Positions 9,116 to 17,206 of a stretch of DNA of 64,000 nt are shown one piece after another. The notes below the pieces were generated by a model. The model did not search any database. It had not been told where the DNA came from and saw only the letters and a list, made by a program, of their open reading frames with translations. Each line of letters opens with the position of its first letter. Position 1 is the stretch's first letter. The translations under genes were made by a program, and so were the position numbers. The stretch comes from CAYRIH01 sp964424375 (lineage in GTDB: Bacteria > Patescibacteriota > Kazan-3B-28 > UBA10110): assembly GCA_964424375.1 (NCBI GenBank), contig CAYRIH010000001.1, positions 34,010 through 98,009 on the forward strand. The letters run 5' to 3'.

Positions 9116-9242
9116 AAATTTTAACCAATTTTCAGGTCAAAAGAGAACTGTCTCTTTGAGGCTTAAGATGCTAAGACTAACTATTGACTTTTTATTATGA
9201 TTTACTACACTAAGGGCGATCGAAAGATCGTTAATTTTAGAG

Positions 9243-10016
9243 CTAAAGGGCCTCGGCAACGGGGTCCTTTGTGCGTTCATTTAACTCTTTTTTCCAGCAA
9301 ATAAAGTCCTTCAAATGAAAAATATCAAATATCCGAAGTCCTGCTTCTTTGAGTGCATTTAACTCCCTTGAAATTCTCCCTGCGGTGCCAAACAAGACAA
9401 CTTTCTTGCCTGCCTTTAGTAATCTCTCTAAAGGATCAGCAAAATCACTATCGCCACTCCACAACACAAAGGTTTCCGTCCCGTTTTTTTCATAATCCAA
9501 AAGCATATCAACACCAATCTCGACATCAAAATTGCACTTTCTATCCTCAATGTAATACTCTCCCTTCTTATTCATGTTTCTAAAACAATCATTCAAATAT
9601 TCAATCGTTCCAACCTCATATTTTCGCAAAAGCGCACGGCGGATAAATTGATTAAGCAAAGCTGTAGAGTCCGCTGGAACACTTGAAGCAACAATCGGAA
9701 ATCGTAAGATTTTTACAGGTTTTGTACGGACAACATATTTTTGATTTTCTATTTCTTTTATCTCTTTCTTCGATTGCTCGCTACCATCAAGATATCCATT
9801 ATAGAAATTGACTGCTTCAATGGTATCAAAAGAGTCCAAAAGTTGTTTTAATCTTTTTAAATCAATGTGCCATCCGAGTTTATTACTCCACGGACGGACG
9901 TTAGCATAATCAATATAAATCCGCGTTGAAGCTCCAAAAACATCTTCTAGTTGTCTCACAACCACCTGTTTACTCTCTGCGGTCTGTTTAATTTTTTCTG
10001 TCTTTGGTATAAACAT
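9243..10016 (-). CDS. NYN-domain (PIN-like) nuclease
   Basis: 257 aa. The NYN/LabA fold of PIN-like ribonucleases is visible: strand 1 IYIDYANVRPW with Asp36, a middle acidic block NFDVEIGVDMLLDYE (~163-177), and LWSGDSDFADPLERLLKAGKKV with two further Asp (~187-191), giving the usual acidic metal-binding set. A probable RNA or DNA cleaving enzyme. It is the last gene of the run helicase-methylase-KTSC-NYN, with 4 bp between it and the KTSC gene, so it probably acts in the same putative defence system. The joint function is inference. Confidence 0.82.
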   Translation of the reverse strand: MFIPKTEKIKQTAESKQVVVRQLEDVFGASTRIYIDYANVRPWSNKLGWHIDLKRLKQLLDSFDTIEAVNFYNGYLDGSEQSKKEIKEIENQKYVVRTKPVKILRFPIVASSVPADSTALLNQFIRRALLRKYEVGTIEYLNDCFRNMNKKGEYYIEDRKCNFDVEIGVDMLLDYEKNGTETFVLWSGDSDFADPLERLLKAGKKVVLFGTAGRISRELNALKEAGLRIFDIFHLKDFICWKKELNERTKDPVAEAL

Positions 10017-10020
10017 AAAA

Positions 10021-10233
10021 CTAGCCGACTTTTTGATATCGATAACTGTACTTAATATAATTGTTCAAAAATTGCCCTTTTGATATAGCACTCATTAGCC
10101 CTTGATATAAGTGCTCCGGCACATTGAAATACTGATATATATCATTGGAAGTAAACTCTATTTCTAAAGTAGCCGACTGTGAATTATAGCCGATTGAACG
10201 AATATTTGTTGATGTAACTGGCGTTCTGTGCAT
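10021..10233 (-). CDS. KTSC-domain protein
   Basis: 70 aa, the whole of a KTSC domain: VTSTNIRSIGYNSQSATLEI, FTSNDIYQYFNVPEHLY, LMSAISKGQFLNNYIKYSY. The family is named for its conserved Lys-Thr-Ser-Cys-like tail region and is often fused to or beside nucleic-acid enzymes; the biochemical role is not known. AAAGGAT lies before the ATG. It is placed between the large methylase (20-bp gap) and the NYN nuclease (4-bp gap), so probably an accessory subunit of the same operon. Confidence 0.85.
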   Translation of the reverse strand: MHRTPVTSTNIRSIGYNSQSATLEIEFTSNDIYQYFNVPEHLYQGLMSAISKGQFLNNYIKYSYRYQKVG

Positions 10234-10253
10234 AATAATATTCTATCCTTTAA

Positions 10254-13200
10254 TTAATCTCTTTCAACAATTTTAATTTCTTCTGGAGTAAGATCGTAAA
10301 GTTTATAAACTAATTGGTTGATTTGTTTTTCGTATTCTTTGACTTCTTCCTTTTTTGCAGGATTTTTTAAATAATCGATGGATTTGGTAATTGCCAAGAT
10401 CTTATCAACAAGGTGCTCTATTTGTTCCACGATGTCTTTGTTGGATGGTGTGATTGGAGGAATTAAAAGAGGTTCAAGAGCCTGAACACTGACGATTACA
10501 TCACCCGTGCCAGTTTTAGGAGCTTTATCATAAAGCATTTGATTTCCCAATTTAGAATTCATAAACGCGCACAAATATTTCAACTCGCTGCCTGTCATAA
10601 TACAAGTGCTATCCTGACAATACATACTTTCATTATCTAAACCAAAACGAAGCACGGAACCAATTCGTTTCCACACAACCTTCTCCTTCTTAAATTCATT
10701 TAGGTATTCATCTTTGGGATTGTTATCTAATTCAAGCCAGTGATGCTGACCTTCCCCAGTACTGTTTCTCGAATAACGACATTGTCCACGATTTTTTAGC
10801 TTTTCTTCATATTGCGTTAGGTGCTTTAATATCGCTGGAAACTTATTCAGTTCTCTGTGAAATCCATATTTTATCAATATCACCCACAATCCAGCCCATT
10901 CATAATCAAAGCGTTTAATATCCCTTCCGCGTAAAATCGGTTTTAAGATTTCTGCACTTCTGGGATCATCCGCAACAAGACGATCACGGACTGCTGTATC
11001 GATGATAAACGCTTCATTCAGACCTGTTATGACACCACGATAAATATTTACATCCCACTCTTTCAACGGTTTACCGATTCGTTCTATTTTTTCTTTTAAG
11101 TTCTGCTCAGCCTGATTACCGATAAACCAGGCATCTTCATTCATTTTCGGTAATATGTTTTTATTTTTATCTATAAAATCAGACAATACCGAATCTTTTA
11201 CTTCAGTATTAAGTGTTACGCCTGACAACTGACCATAATTATTCCCTTTCTCAATGATAAGAATATTGGTATCAACTGTGGCAGTTTCGAAAATTCCCGG
11301 ACCTAAATCAACTAATAAAAGAGGATTGTACGAATTGAAAAGTTTCCTGAGGCTTTTTCCATATCCGGCTCTCATCCATTTATTACTGGTGATAAAGCAA
11401 AGATGTCCGCCGGTTTTCAAAGTATTAATTCCGTTTTCATAAAAAAGAGAATAAATATCGCCAGTGCGTTCAAAGGATTTATACCCGCAGTTTTTATACA
11501 TATCAGCCAATTTCCCACCATCTTTTTGAAGTTGAACATAAGGAGGATTACCAATAACCACATCAAATCCTTTTTTATCTTCAAAAACATCAATAAATTC
11601 CAATTTCCATAGAAAAAATGGTTTTTCTTTTTTGGGATTGTGTAGATTATCTAAAACTTCTTTAATCTTTGCTTCTGCAAGGAATTTGTCACCCCAAGAA
11701 GCCAAATATTTTTCGCGGCTCTTTTGATTCAACATATTGGCTTTAGCTTCCTCATTTTTTCTTTGCGCCTCCAAATCCTGCTTCCGCTTTTCTAAGGCCA
11801 AACGAATCAACCAATCTTTTATATCATTTATTTCTTTTCGCTTTGCTTGTTTTTCTTTATCATCGTGAATATCAAAATACTCTTTGACGTTCTTTTTAAG
11901 TTCAATGATTTTCCTTTGTTTCTTCCTATCAACTAACAAAGCTGTTTGTTGCCCAGTATCTTCACCATTATAAAATTTTACACCCTCAAATTCTTCCAAA
12001 AGCGAATTGCCACACATTAGCCGATAATCCAAGTTTGGAAGCGGCTCAATATCTTTTAATTCATAATCAACTACTAACTGAAGCCAGAGCCGCAATTTGG
12101 CGATTTCAATCGCGCCCGGGTCAATGTCTACTCCATAGATACAATTTTGAATAGTTTCCTTTTTTAATTCGTATTCTGTTTTTTTCGCAAGTTTTTTAGG
12201 ATGAAGCATTCGCAAAAGCAGGCGCAGACGGACTATTTCATTAAGCATGCCAACCAAAAAAGCGCCAGAGCCACAAGCTGGATCACAAACCTTGATATTT
12301 TTCAAAAGCTCGTCCAATTCAATCACTTCACCTTCAAAGGCGGCAATAGATTTATTTTCACCTTCACGTAAAAATTTAACATATTTTTCCGCCTTCTTTC
12401 GTCCAATTTTTGAAGCGGAATCAAGATAATTTATCAAACTTTCTTGGCACATATAATACACAATCTCTCGCGGGGTGTAATAAGTGCCTTTACCTTTACG
12501 TAAATTTTCTGACAGTAAATTTTCAAAGACCTTACCAAGCATTTCCGGATCAATCGCAATTTCTTTATCATCCGGGCTTTCTTCTTCAACTGTAAAATTA
12601 TAACGATCAAAGACTTCAAAAATCGCTTGGAAAATTTTGTCGTCAAGATAAATTGAGCTATCTCTCCAGTTGTATTCAGCTTCAAAAAGTCCGCCATTTA
12701 AAAATGGGATTCGACAATTAAAATCCTTAGAAAAACTGGGATCGACCGAATCACGACGAGGATTATTTAGGGCATTATAAAATAATTTTTCTAGATAATC
12801 ATTAAAAAAATTATTTTTGCTATTTTTTGCTTCTCTAAAAAGATTGCTCAAAAAATTCTTATTACCCTCACCCCATTTGCCACCTTCTGGTACACCTAAC
12901 CAACCCTTCTTTTGGACGAAATAGAGAAATACAATTTGGCCAAGCAGTTTTTTAGCAAAATTTTCCGTATTTAATTGGTTTTTTGAAGCTTCATTAAGAA
13001 AAGTGTGGTTTTTTGAAAGTTCGTCGAGCAAACTTTCAAAAAGCTTGTGATATTCTAAATAAAATTCTTTGGTGATTTTTTCAACCGAAAACGCATCTTG
13101 TATTTTTTCCAAACTAGAAAAATCACTATCATTGATCCTTTGTAAGAAAGTTTTGTTAGTGAATTCACGACTTACAAAATAAGTAAATCGACGAAAGTTG

Positions 13201-13589
13201 CTCCACTGGCGGCGAGTGCCAATTGATTTTGGATATATTAACGAGAAACGAAAATTACCACTTGAATCATGGAAAATAAAAATGGCGGCCGAATATTGTT
13301 GGTTCTCGGCAGATTTTAAGATGTTTTTAGCTTTTTCGTATTGGGCTTTTTTGCCAGCACGTTCAGAAAGCTCTTGTTTAACTTCAAAAGCACAGATAAT
13401 AAGACTGTCACCATCAGAAAAATTTATTTCTCCAAGCTTTATACCATTTTTAAAATCATCATCACTATAACGAGAATAGTTTTCTTCTTGCGCTATAAAT
13501 TGTCGGTTTTTCTCACGGAAAAAGCGACCAAATTTAGCAACAGAAAAATCACTTATTACTTTTTCTAGAACTTGTTTAGCTTCGCTCAT
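10254..13589 (-). CDS. Large N6-adenine DNA methylase with possible N-terminal nuclease domain (Eco57I/type ISP-like)
   Basis: 1111 aa. SAM-binding motif I is DPACGSGAFLVGMLNEIV (~437) and the catalytic motif IV is VVIGNPPYVQLQ (~680), which identifies an N6-adenine (gamma-class) methylase. A long C-terminal target-recognition part follows, including GVITGLNEAFIID and ILRGRDIKRFDYEW, typical of Eco57I-like enzymes. At the N-terminus D61...E69-V-K71 in strands SLIICAFEVKQ fits a PD-(D/E)XK nuclease, so one chain may both cut and modify. It starts four bases inside the helicase gene (ATGA overlap), so the two are coupled. The pair resembles the drmD-drmMI part of DISARM but without drmA/drmB. 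The nuclease assignment is tentative. Confidence 0.85.
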   Translation of the reverse strand: MSEAKQVLEKVISDFSVAKFGRFFREKNRQFIAQEENYSRYSDDDFKNGIKLGEINFSDGDSLIICAFEVKQELSERAGKKAQYEKAKNILKSAENQQYSAAIFIFHDSSGNFRFSLIYPKSIGTRRQWSNFRRFTYFVSREFTNKTFLQRINDSDFSSLEKIQDAFSVEKITKEFYLEYHKLFESLLDELSKNHTFLNEASKNQLNTENFAKKLLGQIVFLYFVQKKGWLGVPEGGKWGEGNKNFLSNLFREAKNSKNNFFNDYLEKLFYNALNNPRRDSVDPSFSKDFNCRIPFLNGGLFEAEYNWRDSSIYLDDKIFQAIFEVFDRYNFTVEEESPDDKEIAIDPEMLGKVFENLLSENLRKGKGTYYTPREIVYYMCQESLINYLDSASKIGRKKAEKYVKFLREGENKSIAAFEGEVIELDELLKNIKVCDPACGSGAFLVGMLNEIVRLRLLLRMLHPKKLAKKTEYELKKETIQNCIYGVDIDPGAIEIAKLRLWLQLVVDYELKDIEPLPNLDYRLMCGNSLLEEFEGVKFYNGEDTGQQTALLVDRKKQRKIIELKKNVKEYFDIHDDKEKQAKRKEINDIKDWLIRLALEKRKQDLEAQRKNEEAKANMLNQKSREKYLASWGDKFLAEAKIKEVLDNLHNPKKEKPFFLWKLEFIDVFEDKKGFDVVIGNPPYVQLQKDGGKLADMYKNCGYKSFERTGDIYSLFYENGINTLKTGGHLCFITSNKWMRAGYGKSLRKLFNSYNPLLLVDLGPGIFETATVDTNILIIEKGNNYGQLSGVTLNTEVKDSVLSDFIDKNKNILPKMNEDAWFIGNQAEQNLKEKIERIGKPLKEWDVNIYRGVITGLNEAFIIDTAVRDRLVADDPRSAEILKPILRGRDIKRFDYEWAGLWVILIKYGFHRELNKFPAILKHLTQYEEKLKNRGQCRYSRNSTGEGQHHWLELDNNPKDEYLNEFKKEKVVWKRIGSVLRFGLDNESMYCQDSTCIMTGSELKYLCAFMNSKLGNQMLYDKAPKTGTGDVIVSVQALEPLLIPPITPSNKDIVEQIEHLVDKILAITKSIDYLKNPAKKEEVKEYEKQINQLVYKLYDLTPEEIKIVERD

Positions 13590-16500
13590 AGTTTTTTATT
13601 CTCTATAGCTATAATGATTTCCTTTTTATGATCTTTCTGCCGATTCTTTTCTTTAATTAAATAATCTTCGCCCAACTCATTTCTTAATTCCAAAATGTCT
13701 TTAATTAAATTCTCTTTAAAGTTACCAATCCGGCGCAAAGTATAATCTGCCAAAGTACCATAACTTAAAATATCTTCTTTTAGAGTGCGGAGGAAGCCTT
13801 TGCTTGGCATTAACTCTTCTTTAGTATTTTTAATTAGAAAGTCAAGGTTATTTAATGCTTTCATTTCCAGGCTCTGCTCGCTATTTGGACCCAAGCGATA
13901 ATCTTTAAATTCTTGTATTGCATGGTAGGCTTCCCAGAACTGCCCCGTATTCCAATTAAGTGATTTTTCATCGGATGAACAAACAATTTTATCAAACACA
14001 TCCTCAAATGTAGTCTGATATGGCTCGATCTTTTCTGCATCTGTCTTAACCCCACTTATATACAAACGCCCTTTTTTGAAAAATACCAGAAGTTCGTTAT
14101 TACGATATTTTTTAGCAACTTTAATGCGAGGTGGATAATTTTCAAGGCTTTCGATTAATTCGGGGTTCCTTTTTTTAATCTTCAAAAATTCTTTAAGGGC
14201 CTTAGTATAAAAACTTTCTTTTTCTTTTTCGTCTGGATTTTGCTGCACACGATTAAATAAACCAGCTGGAGTTGGCTCTTCGTCTATGTCAAAAATCTTT
14301 GAATCTTCACCAAGCGCGGTATGGATAAGAAACATTTTATTGGCAGCAATTTCGCGAGATTGCACCAGTTGAGCACCTTGTTCGGTTGGGAAAAAATTCA
14401 CTATATAAAGCTTGTTAAAAACTTTTTTACTAATACGGTTGATGCGCCCAAGTCGCTGAATAACACGCACTGGATTCCAAGGAATGTCATAGTTGATAAC
14501 CATGCCAGCTCTATTTAGATTAAAGCCTTCAGAAATCTTGTCTGAAGAAAGGAGGAGCATAAAATCATTATTTTGATCTTTGTAAGAAGCATCAAAATTT
14601 TTGTTTATTTGATCAATTTTTGAACCTGATAAATTACCAGCAACAACCAACATTTTATCGCCATAATGTTTTTCTAGTGCCTTTTCCAAATAGTGTACAG
14701 TATCAACATATTCGGTAAAGATAATAATTTTACGCTTGGGTTCACCATTGTTTGGCTTTTTAGCATATTCTTTTTTGAGATGCTCAATCAGACAAATGGT
14801 CTTGGGATCATTTTTTACTAGATCTAATTTTGAAAGCTTAGCCAAAATTTCATCAAATAATTCAAGATCGGATTGAATATCGGCAATAAACTGGTCTTTG
14901 AGTGTAAATGAATCTAATTTGTAACGTTTATGGTTTTTGGGATATTCTCCTTTATTTATCTTTTCTTCATATTCAAGCAGATATTTTTCAATTTCGTCAG
15001 CATCTAGTTCGTAAATTTTTTCCAAAAGAGCACGATCTAATATATACTCGCCGGTTTTATTGATAAACTTCTGGCTATTTTCAGTTATTTTTTTGAAATT
15101 CTTAATACTTTGCTCAAATGATCCAAAGGAGCTTTCAAAACGCTTAACTAACAAGCGACGCATAAAATCAAATAAGTTGCGCTGTTGTACAAATTGAAAA
15201 TTCTCTTTTTCGGTTAATTTTTCTTCGCTGATTTTTTTTGCACCAACTTCGTACTCAAACGGACGATAAATTGCACCTTGAAAACGGCTACCCTCGTCAG
15301 GATCACCAAAATAGTTTTCAAGTATTTCTGTATAGAAATCGGATTGCTCTTTGCTTAATTCAAAAAACCATTCTTGAGGATTAGCTACTTCTGAGAGTTC
15401 TTTCACTTCATTCTTATAATCAGGATTATTTTGCAGATCTAAGCGATTACGTCGGATGGTCACTGGTTCAATTACATTTCTGATTTGTTTAGCAAGATAA
15501 CGCGCTCTTTGCGCTACTTTTTTAAGATCAATTTTGTCTTCTTCAAATAACGCTTTGTAGTAATTTTGAGCTTTATTTTTTTTCATACCATCAGGTGAAT
15601 TCCTATATTTCTTAATATAGCCAAGCCGATCAAAAACACCTTTAAACCCTTTGAATTGATCGACAAGATTGCTTTCTAAGGTAATGGAAGATTTTTTGGG
15701 GGTAATAAACAACTTAAGAAGCGAAAGAATGTCGCCGGGACGATTATTAAACGGGGTAGCTGTTAGCAAAACAACTTGTTTATCTCGACAGATGTTTTTT
15801 AGAAGTTCGTAGTCCTTTGTGTCTTGATTTCTAAACCAATGAACCTCATCAATTATTACTATTTCAATATCCTGAGTTTTTGCAATGAAATCATTCAGTT
15901 TGTCTAAATCACCACGTGACCACACCTCCCAATCATAAAGACCGAACTGTTCTTTGTACTTGTTCCAACCAGAGTCTTTTTTCCTTGGGTCCCCCTTTAT
16001 TCCAGGTGGGCAAATGATTACACCGCGTTTTTTAAGTTGTTTTGCTACAGCGCAAGCGATAATAGTTTTCCCCAAACCTACAACATCAGCAATTATAACT
16101 CCTTTATCTTTTTCCATTATGGTGAGTGCTTGCCCTACGGCATCGAGTTGATACCGGTACGGCGTATAACCGTTTTCTTCTAAAGTTTTTATCAAAGAAT
16201 CACTAATTTCCCCTTGCTTAAATGAATCTAGGTAAGTTTTTAATACCAAACAAAAAGCTTCAAATGGCGAGATATCTTTAATAAGTGTTTCTTTTTCAAT
16301 TACTTCGACAAGTTTCTTTTTAGTGTCATCATATTCGGTGATTTTTACGGCTTCGTCCCAAAGATCATCAAAATATTTTTCTGCATCATCAAATCCATAA
16401 TCTCCAATCTCCACGTTAAATTCGTTCTGAGTGCAAAGACCAGCTTTTGTCAGATTGCTACTACCAGTTATGAATAAATTTTTTCTACCTACTTGGCTTT

Positions 16501-16921
16501 GCTCTAACTTAAAAAGGTATAGTTTGGCGTGATTAGGTTCATAGGTTTTGCGAATGATTAGTTTATCTTTTTGAATCAACTTAATGAAAAATTTCACTTG
16601 CTCATAAAACTCTTTAGTATCAAAATTTTCTGTATTTAGAGATTTCTTTACAGATTCAATAAATTTATAAGTTTTTTCCTCGTCTGATAGTTGTTCGTTC
16701 TCGGAAAATTCAATCAACCCAAAATTAGAACGATCAATATTTAACCCCACCAAAACTTTAGTGATAATTTTTGGGTTTGATTTTAATCCTTTATAAAGCT
16801 CTTTGATTCCAGAAAAATAAAAAAATCCGACAAGAAATTTTAATTCTTCGCTTTTTTTAATAAGTTCAAGCAAGCGCTCTTTTAAATCACCTGTCTCGTT
16901 GTTTGTTATAAAATTAGGCAT
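13586..16921 (-). CDS. SNF2/RapA-like helicase with N-terminal PLD nuclease-like domain
   Basis: 1111 aa. Residues ~1-200 form a phospholipase-D-like domain with the HxK half-motif at H131-A-K133 followed by FITGSSNLTKAGL (~150-162). A superfamily 2 motor follows: ADVVGLGKTIIA (Walker A, ~280), IVIIDEVHWFRN (DEVH box), LLTATPFNNRPGD (motif III), then IIIFTEYVDTVHYLEKAL, LLSSDKISEGFNLNRAGMVI and VIQRLGRINRISK (motifs IV-VI). First gene of the defence operon; it overlaps the methylase by 4 bp. Such PLD-helicases move on or cut invading DNA. The start codon lacks a good ribosome-binding site. A -10 element and a 17-bp dyad lie upstream. Confidence 0.88.
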   Translation of the reverse strand: MPNFITNNETGDLKERLLELIKKSEELKFLVGFFYFSGIKELYKGLKSNPKIITKVLVGLNIDRSNFGLIEFSENEQLSDEEKTYKFIESVKKSLNTENFDTKEFYEQVKFFIKLIQKDKLIIRKTYEPNHAKLYLFKLEQSQVGRKNLFITGSSNLTKAGLCTQNEFNVEIGDYGFDDAEKYFDDLWDEAVKITEYDDTKKKLVEVIEKETLIKDISPFEAFCLVLKTYLDSFKQGEISDSLIKTLEENGYTPYRYQLDAVGQALTIMEKDKGVIIADVVGLGKTIIACAVAKQLKKRGVIICPPGIKGDPRKKDSGWNKYKEQFGLYDWEVWSRGDLDKLNDFIAKTQDIEIVIIDEVHWFRNQDTKDYELLKNICRDKQVVLLTATPFNNRPGDILSLLKLFITPKKSSITLESNLVDQFKGFKGVFDRLGYIKKYRNSPDGMKKNKAQNYYKALFEEDKIDLKKVAQRARYLAKQIRNVIEPVTIRRNRLDLQNNPDYKNEVKELSEVANPQEWFFELSKEQSDFYTEILENYFGDPDEGSRFQGAIYRPFEYEVGAKKISEEKLTEKENFQFVQQRNLFDFMRRLLVKRFESSFGSFEQSIKNFKKITENSQKFINKTGEYILDRALLEKIYELDADEIEKYLLEYEEKINKGEYPKNHKRYKLDSFTLKDQFIADIQSDLELFDEILAKLSKLDLVKNDPKTICLIEHLKKEYAKKPNNGEPKRKIIIFTEYVDTVHYLEKALEKHYGDKMLVVAGNLSGSKIDQINKNFDASYKDQNNDFMLLLSSDKISEGFNLNRAGMVINYDIPWNPVRVIQRLGRINRISKKVFNKLYIVNFFPTEQGAQLVQSREIAANKMFLIHTALGEDSKIFDIDEEPTPAGLFNRVQQNPDEKEKESFYTKALKEFLKIKKRNPELIESLENYPPRIKVAKKYRNNELLVFFKKGRLYISGVKTDAEKIEPYQTTFEDVFDKIVCSSDEKSLNWNTGQFWEAYHAIQEFKDYRLGPNSEQSLEMKALNNLDFLIKNTKEELMPSKGFLRTLKEDILSYGTLADYTLRRIGNFKENLIKDILELRNELGEDYLIKEKNRQKDHKKEIIIAIENKKL

Positions 16922-16925
16922 ATTT

Positions 16926-16969
16926 TAGTTATTAAATAACTAATAATACCCTGATTATACCCTATTCGG
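16926..16969 (-). promoter_or_regulatory. -10 element and operator-like dyad of the helicase-methylase operon
   Basis: Minus-strand TATAAT at 16964-16969, preceded by GGG as in other promoters of this region. Between it and the ATG lies a perfect 17-bp dyad, TAGTTATT-A-AATAACTA (16926-16942), well placed to block transcription or hide the start. Confidence 0.5.
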
Positions 16970-16999
16970 ATATTCAGGGCTCTGAAAAAGCATTATTTC

Positions 17000-17025
17000 T
17001 AAACGGCTCACCCATGAGCCGTTTA
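17000..17025. repeat. Palindrome, family P2
   Basis: Stem TAAACGGCTCA / TGAGCCGTTTA with a CCCA loop, followed on the plus strand by ATTTTTG. Relatives: 20300-20327, 21936-21961 and 51693-51714. It contains the stop codon of the 40-aa gene (17023-17025). Confidence 0.85.
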
Positions 17026-17145
17026 AATTTTTGTCCTAACAAGCTTTCTTGTGAAAAGAAGCTGTTGAACAAAACCAAACAACGACCACACATCGCTGTC
17101 TGACATTTCTTCTATATGTTTCTGTATATCCGAGCTAAGATTCAT
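17023..17145 (-). CDS. Small 40-aa protein, unknown
   Basis: Reads MNLSSDIQKHIEEMSDSDVW, then SLFGFVQQLLFTRKLVRTKI: an acidic amphipathic helix followed by a hydrophobic/basic one. The supporting sign is a well-formed extended -10 (TGC-TATAAT) whose last base lies exactly six bases before the ATG, the spacing shared by five other genes here. It lies between the two restriction-like operons, so a regulator or antitoxin-like role is possible, but nothing in the sequence proves it. Confidence 0.5.
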   Translation of the reverse strand: MNLSSDIQKHIEEMSDSDVWSLFGFVQQLLFTRKLVRTKI

Positions 17146-17151
17146 GGCCGC

Positions 17152-17157
17152 ATTATA
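17152..17157 (-). promoter_or_regulatory. Extended -10 of a leaderless promoter (40-aa gene)
   Basis: TGC-TATAAT on the minus strand, six bases before the ATG at 17145; TTGTTT lies 18 bases upstream as a weak -35. Confidence 0.55.
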
Positions 17158-17206
17158 GCAGCCCGATAGTTATTCAAACAAAAAAGACACTCCGACATCT
17201 AGGGCG

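Noticed and set aside
10254..16921. Complete DISARM or BREX system
   Set aside because: The helicase and methylase fit in part, but drmA/drmB/drmC-type or BREX brx/pgl genes are absent from the flanks.
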